This document shows, in pieces, positions 10,437 to 21,770 of a stretch of DNA of 60,000 nucleotides (position 1 is the first letter of the stretch; each line of letters begins with the position of its first letter). The position numbers were made by a program, and so were the translations under genes. Source of the stretch: Polytrichum commune (taxonomy: Eukaryota; Streptophyta; Polytrichopsida; Polytrichales; Polytrichaceae); contig OX485808.1 of assembly GCA_950295325.1 (NCBI GenBank), positions 18,808,527-18,868,526 of the forward strand, in the 5' to 3' direction. The notes beneath the pieces were generated by a model. It saw only the letters and a program-made list of their open reading frames with translations, had not been told where the DNA came from and did not search any database.

Positions 10437-11909
10437 CTCGCCTTGGTCATGCCTCGACGACATTGATGCCGGCATCACGTGCGTTGCCCCACCTCTGTCA
10501 CCGCCGCCTCCGACGACGACGTCAGCCGCAACCTGCTCCTGCAAAGGCTGACTGTCAGGCCTTTGTCCCAACCCAACCTCCGCATGCGCATCATGCATTG
10601 GTTCATCGACTGGGTTAGGAGTAGAGGTATCACCAGGCCCTTGCGGGCCTTCAACATCTAACATGGGCTCGTCCACCGGGGTCTGGTCGGGGACGGGGTT
10701 TGGGTCGGCCGACCCAAACCCTGCTGCTTGGCGAGCGTCGCTCTGGGACGCTGCAACGTGGGCACTGTTTGGGTCGGACGACCCAAACATGTGGGGGTCG
10801 TCCCGCTGGTGTTGTGGGGGCGAGAGGATGGGAGGCCGGAGCGGCGGGGGTGCCAACGAGCTGGAAGCTCCGGGAACGCGCCAAAGGTTGGGGTCGTCCA
10901 CCTGCTAGACGGGCGCGTAAGGGCGGGCGGGCGGCTGCAGCAAGTGCGCGAAACTGAAGGACTGCTGCGGCGCCGGCCACGGGCGGATATCCTGTGGAGG
11001 GAAGCCTGCGGGCAAGTGAGGGAATGAACTCGGGGGAGCCATCACCAATCCCTGCGCCAGCATGCCCTGGATCACTTGCGTGATCAGGTCCGCTTGGGAC
11101 GGAGGTGGGGCCATCGCCCTTTGCCGCTCCTGCTCCAACAGGAGAGCCTTCAACTCCGCGACTTCGTTGCGGACCGAGGGCTCCTCGGTGGCGGCCTTTT
11201 GCAATCGGACGCGTTGCTCCTCGTCCCGGAGCATCTTCGCGTTGGCCTCCTCCACGGTGAGGACCTCGGGTTTCACCCTCACCATCCCGGCGAACGCTGT
11301 GGGGGAGGCAGGATCCGACCTCAGCCTCTTCGCGAGCTCCATGTCGTCCTCGTCCTCGGAGCTTATGGCGATCGTCTCCTCCACCGCATAATCGCTGTAT
11401 AATTTCTTCCCCTTCAGCATTCGCCGCTCCCTGAAGGTGGCCGTCGCGTCCCTCGAATACATGTCCTTCGCGTCGGCCACCGTGAGGACGGGCACTAGCT
11501 TGCTCTGCGGCGTGGTAGCTCGCATGGCCTTCTTCCGCTGAGGGGCCTCGGATTCTTGAGTGAATCCTGTTGCCCCTTCCTCGACCTCCCCCTCCACTTT
11601 CTCTGCTTCCTCCTCATCCTCCTCTTCCTCCCCCTCCTCCGCAACCTCGCCACCCGCTCCCATAGACGGATTGCCCGGATGCAACCCGATGAGCGGCTCT
11701 GGCAATTGAACGGGGGCGCGCATGGCGAATTCACCCAGGTTGATTCGCCTCGCCATATCCAAAGGATTCTCGCCCCCCTCGACGATCTCTTCGACGTAGG
11801 ATCCGGGTATCCAGTCGAGGATGTCCATTCTCTTCGCCAGCGCCTTCTGCGTCCTGTAGAATTGAACATCGGTATCCTCCGCATAGGAGTAGATGTTCAA
11901 CCCAGACAT
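10437..11909 (-). pseudogene. Copy B, exon 3 (acidic/coiled/proline-rich), one TAG
   Basis: The exon opens GTGCAG|ATG (MSGLNIYSYAEDTDVQFYRTQ) and closes at GAG|GTAATG after 491 codons, phase 0 at both ends. It contains ILDWIPGSYVEEIV, an EEGEEEEDEEEAEK run, FRERRMLKGKKLYSDYAVEE, a charged helix (EVLTVEEANAKMLRDEEQR) and a Pro/Gln-rich tail. Codon 335 is TAG (10907-10905) where copy A has CAG. After the stop the frame stays clean and includes two palindrome-encoded peptides. Identity with copy A is high throughout. The function is unknown; it looks like a long flexible linker between the ParB/DGQHR-like region and the HAD domain. Confidence 0.6.
10699..10787. repeat. Two 20-bp palindromes in coding exon 3, copy B
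   Basis: 10699-10718 (centre GC) encodes FGSADPN, and 10768-10787 (centre GA) encodes FGSSDPN. Both are in the exon 3 frame and separated by a Gln/Ala-rich linker. Copy A has coding palindromes in the equivalent tail with different centres. Confidence 0.9.
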
Positions 11910-11990
11910 CTGCACAATCCAAATCAATAGTATTAGTATCACCAATGAAGAATAAGGAAAAATGACACCCAAAAAAACAATAATAGTTAG

Positions 11991-12151
11991 TTTGGGTCGC
12001 TCGACCCAAACTGTGCATGCCCTAGTTTGGGTCGCTCGACCCAAACTGTGCATGCCCTAGTTTGGGTCGAGCGACCCAAACCAAACATGCACATAGTTTG
12101 GGTCGATCGACCCAAACTGTGCATGCCCTAGTTTGGGTCGCTCGACCCAAA
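11991..12151. repeat. Five palindromes in intron 2 of copy B
   Basis: At 11991-12010 (CT), 12025-12044 (CT), 12061-12080 (AG), 12097-12116 (AT) and 12132-12151 (CT). Spacers are about 14-16 bp and mostly contain TGTGCATGCCCTAG, itself holding the palindrome GCATGC. The centre-to-centre distance is 34-36 bp. Copy A has only three in this intron, with a different spacer. Confidence 0.9.
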
Positions 12152-12185
12152 CCAGGCATATACATCCACGAGGTTAGTTTCTTAC

Positions 12186-12288
12186 CATTGCTGCAAAAAC
12201 CGGTTTGGAGCCCCCGAAGACGTTGAAGGTGAAGTCCCCCCTCTTCGTGAGGGTCCTCATCATCCGCAGGTAAAAATCCATCCGCAGC
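12186..12288 (-). pseudogene. Copy B, exon 2, third fragment
   Basis: RMDFYLRMMRTLTKRGDFTFNVFGGSKPVFAAM before a GTAAG donor, matching the end of copy A exon 2. It is separated from the rest of the exon by the solo LTR; GCAGC at 12284-12288 is the target duplication. Confidence 0.75.
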
Positions 12289-13263
12289 TGTCGCGCACCT
12301 CTCCATAAGGAGTGCCCGAAACACCATGGGCACAAGGGGGACCCCGGAGTGACACCCGGGACTTGTGGCGCCACTGGTGAGAGGGCCCAAGTGATCCTAG
12401 TGTGGGTGAGGGCCCCGGGCGTTGGGAACGCCTCCCACCCACTGAGACTAGGAAGCATGAGGGTAAGTATATGAGTTATGCGTAGCTCATAGCGTGGTGA
12501 TTCTAGAATGCTCAAGAACACCTCAATCGGAGGTGTGAGCTAGGAGTTATGGCCATTTGAGTGGGGTGCTGTCCCGGGACAGCGCCCTGGTGCAGCAGTG
12601 CCTGGGAGTGACTCCCGGGACTGCCAAGGTTCAAACAGGCATAACGTCCTCATAACTTGCCCAAATGGGGCAAGTGAGGAGTCCATCGGCATCTACGTGA
12701 AACGTAGATGAAGATGGAGTGGTTGGTTGTTATGATCAGACATCATACAAGGAAGTTATGATGGTCTGAAGCTGCTGGGGGGTTCTAGGCCCAGCAGCTA
12801 AAGGAAAATGTCCACTTGGCCCCAACTCTTGGTAGAGAGACAAGAGGTTGGTTGACGGTGGGGTAGGGGCCCCGCGTGAAGTCCTAGAGGCTTATATGGG
12901 TGAGGTGGTGTGGCCTCACCCACCCGAGGCCGAACGGCAAGGCCTCCATGGGCTTTGGCCTATTGTGAGGCCATAGTTGCCTAGTATGGTTCGGGTTGTT
13001 GTAGTGTTGCTCCGGCAACGCGATGATCAACATAGGATTGGACTTCCATGGATGGAAGTCCACATTGGGGAATGGGTTACCGATTAAGGGGTGAGTCCCG
13101 AAAGCAAAGTAGGAGGGTTGGTTCCCTCCTATGAACTATTGGTCCGGGGTTAGAGGAGCTAACCATTAGCATGGCGGTATGCGAAGGGTTAGCCACTCGT
13201 AACCTTTGCTAGAATTGAAGATTGGCAAGATGGTCAAGGGGGGGGCTAGCTAGGGTTGCAACA
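12289..13263 (+). mobile_element. Solo LTR inserted in exon 2 of copy B
   Basis: Begins TGTCGCGCACC and ends GGTTGCAACA. It is flanked on both sides by GCAGC (12284-12288 and 13264-13268), a 5-bp target duplication typical of LTR integrase. It is 975 bp and antisense to the host gene. It shares the CTCCATAAGG variant with the solo LTR at 47046, against CTCCATGAGG in the full-length copies, suggesting a subfamily. It encodes no protein; apparent ORFs inside LTRs are chance. Confidence 0.95.
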
Positions 13264-13718
13264 GCAGCTCATCCGCGGGGTAGTTGGCGCACTTCGCCTC
13301 GTCGTACAAGCTTCTGCTGGTGCCCAACCCTTCTGGGACTTGGAAAAGCTTTTCCATCCGGGCTATAAGATGGTTTGGCACCTTCAGCAGCTCAGCTTTG
13401 TACACGAAGTACAAGCACAGCACACAGACTATCTTTGTCTTCTTGTCTTTCAATGAGCTGTACGCCCCCTCCGCCGGTGCAGCAACGTAATGAGATTTTG
13501 AGACGGCGTACTCTGGTTGCAATTTACGCACGATCTCGTACACCTGCTCCGCCCTCCTGTCCTCGACAATCCACAACCAGACGTCGACCTCCCTGAATTT
13601 GGGACTGGCGTAGTCCATGAACTTGGTGAAAAACGGCTCGTAAAACGGGGTGCTCATTGTCCCCTCAAATGACGCTCCAGGAATGTTCCTGAAGTCTATC
13701 ATTCCGAAGGGGAAGCGG
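13264..13718 (-). pseudogene. Copy B, exon 2, middle fragment
   Basis: RFPFGMIDFRNIPGASFEG, then WLWIVEDRRAEQVYEIVRKL and VCVLCLYFVYKAELLKVP, and up to YPADELL. It aligns without gaps to copy A exon 2 and is flanked by the two LTR insertions. AGCGG at 13714-13718 is one half of the target duplication of the 12.9-kb element. Confidence 0.75.
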
Positions 13719-14691
13719 TGTCGCGCACCTCTCCATGAGGAGTGCCCGAAACACCATGGGCACAAGGGGGACCCCGGAGTGACACCCGGGACTTGTGGCG
13801 CCGTTGGTGACAGGGCCCAAGTGATCCTAGTGTGGGTGAGGGCCCCGGGCGTTGGGAACGCCTCCCACCCACAAAGACTAGGAGGCATGAGGGTGAGGCC
13901 ATGAGCTATGCGTAGCTCATGGCGTGGTGATTCTAGAATGCTCAAGATCACCTCAATCGGACGTGTGAGCTAGGAGTTATGGCCATTTGAGTGGGGCGCT
14001 GTCCCGGGACAGCGCCCTGGTACAGCAGTGCCTGGGAGTGATTCCCGGGACTGCCAAGGTTCAAACAGGCATAACTTCCTCAAGACTTGCCCGAATGGGG
14101 CAAGTGAGGAGTCCATCGGCATCTACGTGAAACGTAGATGAGGATGGAGTGGTTGGTTGTTATGATCAGACATCATACAAGGAAGTTATGATGGTCTGAA
14201 GCTGCTGGGGGGGTTCTAGGCCCAGCAGCTAAGGGAAAATGTCCACTTGGCCCCAACTCTTGGTAGAGAGACAAGAGGTTGGTTGGCGGTGGGGTAGGGG
14301 CTCCGTGTAGAGTCGTAGAGGCTTATATGGGTGAGGTGGTGTGGCCTCACCCACCCGAGGCCGAACGGCAAGGCCTCCATGGGCTTTGGCCTATTGTGAG
14401 GCCATAGTTGCCTAGTATGCTTCGGGTTGTTGTAGTGTTGCTCCGGCAACGCGATGATCAACATAGGATTGGACTTCCATGGATGGAAGTCCACATTGGG
14501 GAAATGGGTTACCGATTAAGGGGTGAGTCCCGAAAGCAAAGTAGGAGGGTTGGTTCCCTCCTATGAACTATTGGTCCGGGGTAAGAGGAGCTATCCATTA
14601 GCATGGTGGAATGCGAATGGTTAGCGCTCGTAACCTTTGCTAGAAACGAAAATTGGCAAGATTGTTAAGGGACCTAACAAGGGTTGCGACA
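13719..14691 (+). repeat. Outer 5' LTR
   Basis: Starts TGTCGCGCACC and ends GGTTGCGACA directly before the primer site. It includes a 22-bp perfect palindrome at 13995-14016 (arm GGCGCTGTCCC), inverted repeats around CCATGAGCTA/TAGCTCATGG near 13890-13922 and ATCTACG/CGTAGAT near 14121, and a TATA-like GCTTATATGGG near 14321. Confidence 0.95.
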
Positions 14692-14693
14692 CT

Positions 14694-14705
14694 TGGTATC
14701 AGAGC
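14694..14705 (+). other. Primer binding site for initiator tRNA-Met
   Basis: TGGTATCAGAGC, two bases after the LTR end, is complementary to the 3' end of plant initiator tRNA-Met and is the usual primer site of plant LTR elements. Confidence 0.9.
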
Positions 14706-14740
14706 AGGGTTCCAAGTTTTGAGCTCGCACTTTGAGGGAA

Positions 14741-15310
14741 ACATGGCTATCAAAAATGCGGGTTATGATGGTGAGCCCGGGGTTTCCAAAAGGTTGTGAG
14801 GCTCAAATTGGAACAAGGATCATGTGCAAGTGGAATTTGACCATACCATTGGTTCTAATGACAATGGTGGGCATGAAGGTGGATTTGGTAAGGAAAATGG
14901 AGGAGTGCTTTTGAAAAGGGCTCCCTCAAACCTCAAAAAACATTTGGGGCCTAGAATACCGAAAGCACCCAAAACCTTGGAGGGCATTAATGTTGGATTG
15001 AAATTCCAATTCGAAATGCTTGGAAGGTATTGATGATAGAATGAATTTGGTGCTAATGAGGCACCCGGGCCCTCTTAAGGCCTATGTGCGCTATTCAAAC
15101 GTACAAATGAAGGATACACCTAAAACGGACGAGCTTTCTAAGAAATGCATCCTTTAGGTGGGGTTTTAAAAGCGGGTGGTGGATGCCTTGTTTAAGTCCC
15201 CAAGGCTTCTTGAGGACATGGTGGGGACCATCAAGTTTGCAAGAGCATTGAAGCCGATGGTCCCAAAGAGAAGTTTGGCGGCGCATCACCACAAGTGCCT
15301 TTAGCCAAAG
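14741..15310 (+). pseudogene. gag-like 5' region, broken
   Basis: ATG GCT ATC opens a short frame (MAIKNAGYDGEPGVSKRL) closed by TGA, then the same frame continues GSNWNKDHVQVEFDHTIG to about 15033. The other two copies also have a stop at this codon (TGA at 23190 region, TAA near 46789). No capsid or zinc-knuckle motif is recognised, so 'gag' rests on position only. Confidence 0.45.
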
Positions 15311-15339
15311 TAGGTCCCAAAGAAATGAGTGCAAATTGT

Positions 15340-15670
15340 TTGGTCCATTTTACTTAGGCAAAACATGTTGGTGCCGCGGACGGAATGTTGAAAGGTGGCT
15401 TTATGCTTCAAAAGCAAATCATACTTGTGCCGCGGACGGAATGTTGGGAGGTGGGTTTGTCCTACCAAGGCAATTCATGTTTGTGCCGCGGACGGAGTGT
15501 GGGAAGGTGGCTTTATGCTACCAAGGCAAAACATGTTTGTTTTGCGGACAAACTATTAGAAATTGGTTTTGTGGCACCAAACCAATTTGTCCCGCGCACG
15601 AAATGTTTGAAGTTGGCTTTGCGGACCAAGCCAAGCCAAGTTGCGGAGGACCAAATGTAAGACGATGGCA
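15340..15670 (+). repeat. Degenerate tandem repeat of about 65 bp
   Basis: Units built around TTGTGCCGCGGACGGAATGT and AGGTGGCTTTATGCTTC / CAAGGCAA recur about four to five times with substitutions. It is specific to this copy: the equivalent place in the copies at 22620 and 48270 is short. Confidence 0.6.
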
Positions 15671-15811
15671 TTGTGGCCAAGGCTAGTAGCCTTAAGCCGA
15701 AGCCAAGTCTTTTGTATCTTAAGGGTCAAATGAATGGGAGATATGTCTCATGAGTTGACAAAGAGGCAACGAACTCTTTCATGAGCCCAAAGCTCACAAG
15801 GGAGTTGGGGC

Positions 15812-16200
15812 TTGCCAATTGATAGAGCGGGTAAGCCCACCAAGGTGCGGTTTGAAAAGGGCGATCCGCATGAGACAAAGGAGGCCGCGATGCATGTAAC
15901 CTTTCAACGTGGGACATTGGATTTTTGTCAAAATTTCACACCATGTGAAATAGATGAAATGCATGTCATTGTGAAGGCCGCCTACTTTGAAACTCACATG
16001 ATAGATATGAGGTGCAAGCCGGTGAGCTTGCGGTGCATTATGATGTGTCATAATGGCAAAGAATTGAAGTTCAAATTGACAAGGACTCCTATGGTAGGAG
16101 GACCCAAGGTGAATTTGGTCTTAATGGACCAACTGAAAAATAGAAAACATAATGGTCGTGGTTCCATTGGAGCAACTCCAAGGAATGTATGGAGAGGCTA
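15812..16200 (+). pseudogene. Protease-like remnant
   Basis: MHVTFQRGTLDFCQNFTPCEIDEMHVIVKAAYFETHMID then NGKELKFKLTRTPMVGGPKVNLV resembles the C-terminal half of the aspartic protease and linker of plant Ty3/gypsy elements (FxVCxID..DVILG pattern and a GGPK linker). The catalytic DTG/DSG motif is not seen. Equivalents are at 22070-22459 (minus) and 48457-48798. Confidence 0.5.
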
Positions 16201-16229
16201 GGAAAGATGGGGCCTCCTCCAAATCACAT

Positions 16230-16520
16230 TGGTGGGATGTTGGTGAGATACAAGGATATATTCACCAATGTGTTGCCCAAAAAGTTACCGCCAAGAAGTG
16301 AAAAATAACTTTGCTCAACGAGAGATTGAGTTCTTGAGGTATGTGGTGACAAAGGAAGTTGGTGGACGAACATGAAGAATGTCAAGGCAATCCAAGAAGA
16401 GAATTGGCCCTTGACTCAAGAAAAGGGCTTAGGTCATTTGTTGGCCTAACCAACTACTACCACCACTTCATTCATGGTTTTTCTAAGGTTGCTAGAACCT
16501 TAGTCAACATGTTGGAAAAA
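16230..16520 (+). pseudogene. Reverse transcriptase remnant lacking the catalytic core
   Basis: YKDIFTNVLPKKLPPRSEK, the usual start of RT, is followed within a few codons by NFAQREIEFLRYVV and RSFVGLTNYYHHFIHGFSKVARTLVN, the thumb and connection. Everything between, including the YxDD catalytic loop, is absent. The same junction is present in the copies at 21780-22060 (minus) and 48890-49170. Confidence 0.75.
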
Positions 16521-17200
16521 ATGGCTATCCCAAGAGTGGGATGAGCTTTGTCACCAAGCCTTTGGGGAGCTCAAGAAAAAGTTCTCTTTACAAGATGTGG
16601 TTAAGTTTCAGGTTTTCATGAGCATGTTGAGGTGCACATGAAGGCAAAGGACTTTACCATTGGCGGATGTTGATCCAAGATGGAAGACCATTGCTTATGG
16701 GAGCATTAAGCTCCATGGTTGTAGAAGCTTGTCCAACTTGTGCAAGAAATGGCTATCCCAAGAGTGGGATGAGCCTTGCCACCAAGTCTTTGAGGAGCTT
16801 AAGACCAAGTTCCTCTTTACCACCCGTGTTCAAGTTCGCGGAGCTTGAAGAACCTTTTGAGGTGCATACGGGGGGCGAGGACTTTACCATTGGCGGATGT
16901 TGATGCAAGATGGATTGCCATTGCATACGAGAGCATGAAGCTCGATGGTTCGACTTGTGGAAGAAATGGCTATCCCAAGACTGGGATGATGTTTGTCACG
17001 AGTCTTTGGGGAGCTTAAGACCAAGTTCTCTTCGCAGCCCGTGCTCAAGTTTACGGAGCTTGACAAACCTTTTGAGGTGCATATGGGGGTGAATGATTTT
17101 GCCAATGGTGGATTATGTGTAAGATGGATGGCCATTGCATATGGGAGCATGAAGCTCGATGGTTGTCAAAGAAGACAACCAACTCATGACAAAGAATTTC
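16521..17200 (+). repeat. Tandem duplication of the RNase H start, three units
   Basis: ATGGCTATCCCAAGA restarts at 16521, 16749 and 16966. Each unit encodes WDE(L/P)CHQVFEELKTKF..PVLKFAELDKPFEVHTG, the start of Ty3/gypsy RNase H. The unit of about 229 bp is not divisible by three, so each repeat changes frame. RNase H cannot be read through. Confidence 0.8.
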
Positions 17201-17261
17201 TTTGCCGTAATGCATTGCTTGAAGATGTGGCGATACTATTTGGGGTTGCACAAAGCAAAGG

Positions 17262-18234
17262 TGTCGCAACCCTTGCTAAGCCCCTTTGACAATCTTGCCA
17301 ATTTTCAATTTTAGCAAAGGTTACGAGCGCTAACCATTCGCATTCCGCCATGCTTATGGTTAGCTCCTCCTACCCCGGACCTTATAGTTCATAGGAAGGA
17401 ACCAACCCTCCTACTTTGCTTTTGGGACTCACCCCTTAATCGGTAACCATTCCTTAGATGTGGACTTCCATCCATGGAAGTCCAATCCTATGTTGATCAT
17501 CGCATTGCCGGAGCAACACTACAACAACCCGAACCATACTAGGCAACTATGGCCTCACAATGGGCCAATGCCCATGGACGCCTTGCCGTTTGGCCTCGGG
17601 TGGGTGAGGCCACACCACCTCACCCATATAAGCCTCTAGGACTTCACGCGGGACCCCTACCCCACCGTCAACGAACCTCTTGTCTCTCTACCAAGAGTTG
17701 GGGCCAAGTGGACACTTTCCCTTAGCCGCTGGGCCTAGAAGCCCCCATCAGCATCAGACCATCATAACTTCCTTGTATGATGTCTGATTCCAACAACCAA
17801 CCACTCCATCCTCATCTACGCTTCACGTAGATGCCGATGGACTCCTCACTTGCCCCATTCGGGCAAGTATTGAGGAAGTTATGCCTGTTTGAACCTTGGC
17901 AGTCCCGGGAATCACTCCCAGGCACTGCTGTACCAGGGCGCTGTCCCGGGACAGCGCCCCACTCAAATGGCCATAACTCCTAGCTCACACCTCCGATTGA
18001 GGTGATCTTGAGCATTCTAGAATCACCACGCCATGAGCTACGCATAGCTCATGGCCTCACCCTCATGCCTCCTAGTCTTTGTGGGTGGGAGGCGTTCCCA
18101 ACGCCCGGGGCCCTCACCCACACTAGGATCACTTGGGCCCTCTCACCAACGGCGCCACAAGTCCCGGGTGTCACTCCGGGGTCCCCCTTGTGCCCATGGT
18201 GTTTCGGGCACTCCTCATGGAGAGGTGCGCGACA
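17262..18234 (-). repeat. 3' LTR of the nested copy
   Basis: Reads TGTCGCAACCC on the plus strand at its left edge and GCGCGACA at its right edge; 973 bp. Confidence 0.93.
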
Positions 18235-19060
18235 CTCACCCCCACCAAACGGAGTCGATGCCCTCATCGACTATACTCGTAGTCGGCACACCAATTCTCA
18301 AGTTGCCATCCTCTATGGTGCCGCATTGTGTTTACCTTAGGGCGCGACCCCCACAATGCATCTTCAAGTTTGGCATAGTCCCAAAGGTATCGTTCCTAGG
18401 TGGTCCGTTAGGGACCTTGGATCTCTCCTCCAAGGACCTAACCTATACTAGACCCACCTACTTTGGGACTCACTTGGGTTGCCCCTCCTTTGGGGCCTCC
18501 CCCGTTAGGCTCCACTAGCCTAACATGACACATCTAGGCGAGACCTCAACGCTTCCACTAAGTTGTCTCGGTTGCAACTCCGAGATGGCTTTCCATTGTT
18601 AAGCCACGCCTCGATCGCACGGGAGTGATGCCAAGTCCCGCCCGACTCGGTTCCCACTTTGCTCTTTCGAGACATGGGTTCATGACTCCCATGCGCCAAC
18701 TCTCGTTAGCTCGCGGGTTGCACTTTTATGAGCACGCGCCATCACCTTGTCCCCGCCCGGACAAGCCCACAACTAAGAAGTTTCTTGGTTTTATCCAAGG
18801 CCCCTCCAAGCCATGGCCCCCAATTACTCGGCTTACCCAACCTAGTTTGGCATGTCTATTCCCCCTCTTCCATTAACCAAGCATAAGTACAAGACTAGGA
18901 CCTCATCTCATACTTTCCTCTTTGCACCACTAAAGTTTGGACTTTATTCCCTCAAGCCAAAGAACAAGTTCATGTTGTGGAGCAAATAGCCTCGAAGCTA
19001 AGTGTGCTACTAGCATCTCTCCCCCACTAAAGGAGATTGATGTCCTCATCAATGCCTACG
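18235..19060 (-). other. 3' non-coding region of the nested copy
   Basis: Lies between the chromodomain remnant and the 3' LTR. It contains a polypurine run when read on the minus strand (TAGTGGGGGAGAGATGC near 19012-19028). The same region occurs at 24895-25689 and 51875-52673. No coding sequence. Confidence 0.6.
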
Positions 19061-19475
19061 CTTCATTTTATTGGAATCCTTAGCCTTAGTTTCTTCAAAG
19101 TGCTTTACCAATTCCTTGGCGTTCATCATGTCTCTTGCCGCCACCCAAACGGCTTCTTTCTCATGGTATCCTCACCATTTCACCAAGTACCCCTTTGCAC
19201 ATTTTCTTTCCTTTTCATATGGGCTTCCTACACTTGAGGATGCCCTCCTACCTCATGTTCCAGATGACGTCCACAAGGTCGGGAGGTGGCCTAATCACTT
19301 GCTTGTGATCGGGCCACAAGGTGTCGTCCTTAAATGGCTTTAGGAATGAGACATGAAATGTCGGATGCACTTTGATCTCGGGCGGTAATTCCAAATTATA
19401 CATGTCCTTCAACACTTGTTCCACAATGGAAAACGAAGCTCCAATTTTGGACATGCACTTTGGAGTGAGGCCTTC
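19061..19475 (-). pseudogene. Integrase tail and chromodomain remnant, nested copy
   Basis: The minus strand reads MSKIGASFSIVEQVLKDMYNLELPPEIKVHPTFHVSFLKPFKDD and WPDHKQVIRPPPDLVDVIWNMR, the linker that precedes plant chromodomains. A frame-shifted chromodomain-like segment follows (see the better preserved 24710-24870). Confidence 0.65.
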
Positions 19476-20230
19476 CGGCTAAGTGAAGTTGTTTACATTC
19501 AACAACACCTTTTGGCCCACCTCATTCTCCACTTCGCGTCTTCCGGCATTGATTTGCACTCCGTAGCACCTTCGGGCTTTCTCCACCAACAACTTGGTCA
19601 TCTCCAAGACTTGTTTACCATCCTTCGCCAAGTCCTCATCATCTTGGTTGAACTCTAGTGTTGAATGTGCCCCCTCGAGAGCTAGGTTAATAGGTTGGAG
19701 CGCATCCACTCCATAAGCCACCACCAAAGACCACCCCTTGGTAGCCAAGTGCGTGGCTACATTGCAATTACACTCCGCTCGACCCACATAGTCCGCCCAA
19801 TCTCCTTGGTCCGCCCCCACCAAGTTCCTCAAGTATTGCTTCAAGACTCCATTCACATGCTCCGCTTTCCCATTCATTTGGGAATGCAAGGCCGTGCTAA
19901 ACCTTAGTTTCATTCCAACCTCCTTAGAGAAATGCATTGAAAATGCACTTGTGAATTTTGGATCTTGATCCCACACAATCACTCTTGGCAACCCGTGGTG
20001 CCTCAACCATCCTTTGAGAAAAGGCTATGCGGTCTCCAACGCGGTGGCGGTTCCCACAATCGGCACCATGTGTGCCAACTTGGCAAACCGCTCTACCATC
20101 AACAAGATGGCATCATACCCATGTGACTCCGGCAAACTTGTGATCAAGTCCATGCACATACTATGTCATGGCCCCGGCGGGATAGGCAACGGTTGCAAGA
20201 AACCGCCTTGCTTTTGGTAAGAGGCTCGGT
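19476..20230 (-). pseudogene. Integrase core, nested copy, one in-frame TAG
   Basis: MRHHGLPRVIVWDQDPKFTSAFSMHF, then RFSTALHSQMNGKAEHVNGVLKQYLRN, give the second Asp and the Glu of the DDE triad. The first Asp lies in the stretch encoding CMDLITSLPESHGYDAILLMVERF near 20090-20170. Between the first and second parts an in-frame TAG (GCATAGCC, near 20018-20027) replaces what is usually Gln. The copy at 50881 has the identical stop. Confidence 0.75.
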
Positions 20231-20565
20231 TCACTTGGCACTTTATTCACGCCTTCACAAAGTGGGCTATATCCTTCTTTATGCACCGCCAACGGTATCT
20301 CTTTGACACCATTCTATGGCGGTTGTTTCTTTCTCCTTTATGGCCGGGAATAGGACTATCATATTCCTCCTTCAAAACCGATAGCCTCAACTTGCCTTGT
20401 GGCACATGCACCCAACTTTGCTTGCACTTGAACAATCCGTCCACCAACTTAACTTCTTTGAGCACCTTGCTCTTGCAAAGCTCACCTAAAAGCATTTGTG
20501 CTTTTGGGGTAGTTAATTTACCCCTCCCGTATCTTGCATCACAAGTTTCCTTCGCCGGCACACAT
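20231..20565 (-). pseudogene. H2C2 zinc-binding region upstream of integrase
   Basis: CKQSWVHVPQGKLRLSVLKEEYDSPIPGHKGERNNRHRMVSKRY then FVKA-stop-IKCQVN. It matches the integrase HHCC region (GH.G...T...... FV..C..CQ) with the first Cys codon replaced by TGA; the copy near 50658 has the same TGA. Confidence 0.65.
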
Positions 20566-20879
20566 TAGCCACAAGGTTTGGATGGTTTTCATTGCTTGGA
20601 ACTCTTCCGGTCTACTTCGCGCATCCGGCACCACATTTCCACGGTCCGGTTTGTGGATCAAATCCACGTTCATAAGCGCCAAACTATCATGCCACCGCAA
20701 TGACTTGGCGCTCACTTGCGCTTGAATGTCAAAATTCTTTTAGGGCACATTGTCCATATAGACCTTTGCTTTGTGCGACCCCAAATAGTGTCGCCACATC
20801 TTCAAGCAATGCACTACGGCAAAGAAGTTCTTTGTCATGAGTTGGTTGTCTTCTTTGACAACCATCGAGCTTCATGCTC

Positions 20880-21770
20880 GCATATGCAATGGCCATCAAA
20901 TTACACATAATCCACCATTGGCAAAGTTACTCGCCCCTGTATGCACCTCAAAAGGTTTGTCAAGCTCCGCGAACTTGAGCACGGGCGTCTAAGAACACTT
21001 GCTCTCAAGCTCCCCAAAGACTTGGTGGCAAGGCTCATCCCACTCTTGGGATAGCCAATTCTTCCACAAGTTGGATAAAGTCGGATAACCATCAAGCTTA
21101 ACGCTCTCATATGCAATGGCCATCCATCTTACGTTAACCATCCGCCAATGGCAAAGTCACTCGCCCCCCCCCCCGTATGCACCTCAAAATGTTTGTCAAG
21201 CTCCGCGAACTTGAACACGGGTGGCAAAGACAACTTTGTATTAAGCTCCCCAAAGACTTTGGGGCAAGGCTCATCCCACTCTTGAGATAGCCATTTCTTT
21301 CACAAGTCGCACAAGGTTTGACAACCTTTAAGCTTAATTCTCCCATATGCAATGGGCATCCATCTTGGATCAACATCCGTCAATGGTAAAGTTACTCGCC
21401 CCCGTATGCACCTCAAAAGGTTTGTCAAATTTCGCAAACTTGAGCACGGGCGGCGAAGAGAACTTGGTCTTAAGCTCCTTAAAGACTTGTTGGCAAGGCT
21501 CATCCTACTTTTTGGAATAGCCATTTCTTGCATAAGTTGGACAAAGTCGGACAACCATCGAGCTTCATGCTCTTATATGCAATGGCCATCCATTTTGCCT
21601 CAACATCCGCCAATGCTAAAGTCACTCGCCCCCGTATGCACCTCAAAAGGTTTGTCAAAGTCCGCGAACTTAAGTACGGGCGGCGAAGAGAACTTGTTTT
21701 TGAGCTCCCCAAAGGCTTGGTGACAAGGCTCATCCCACACTTGGGATAGCCATTTTCCTCAATAAGTTGA
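20880..21770 (-). repeat. RNase H start duplicated in tandem, nested copy (about four units)
   Basis: The reverse complement of ATGGCTATCCC recurs near 21045-21065, 21290, 21522 and 21750, spaced about 230 bp. It is the same duplication as in the other copies, with one unit more than in the outer copy. Confidence 0.78.

Noticed and set aside
12174-12521. ORFs of 60-130 aa inside LTRs (MILSILESPRHELR.., CRAPLHEECPKHHGHKGDPG..)
   Set aside because: They recur in every LTR on both strands and stop at LTR borders; LTRs are non-coding.
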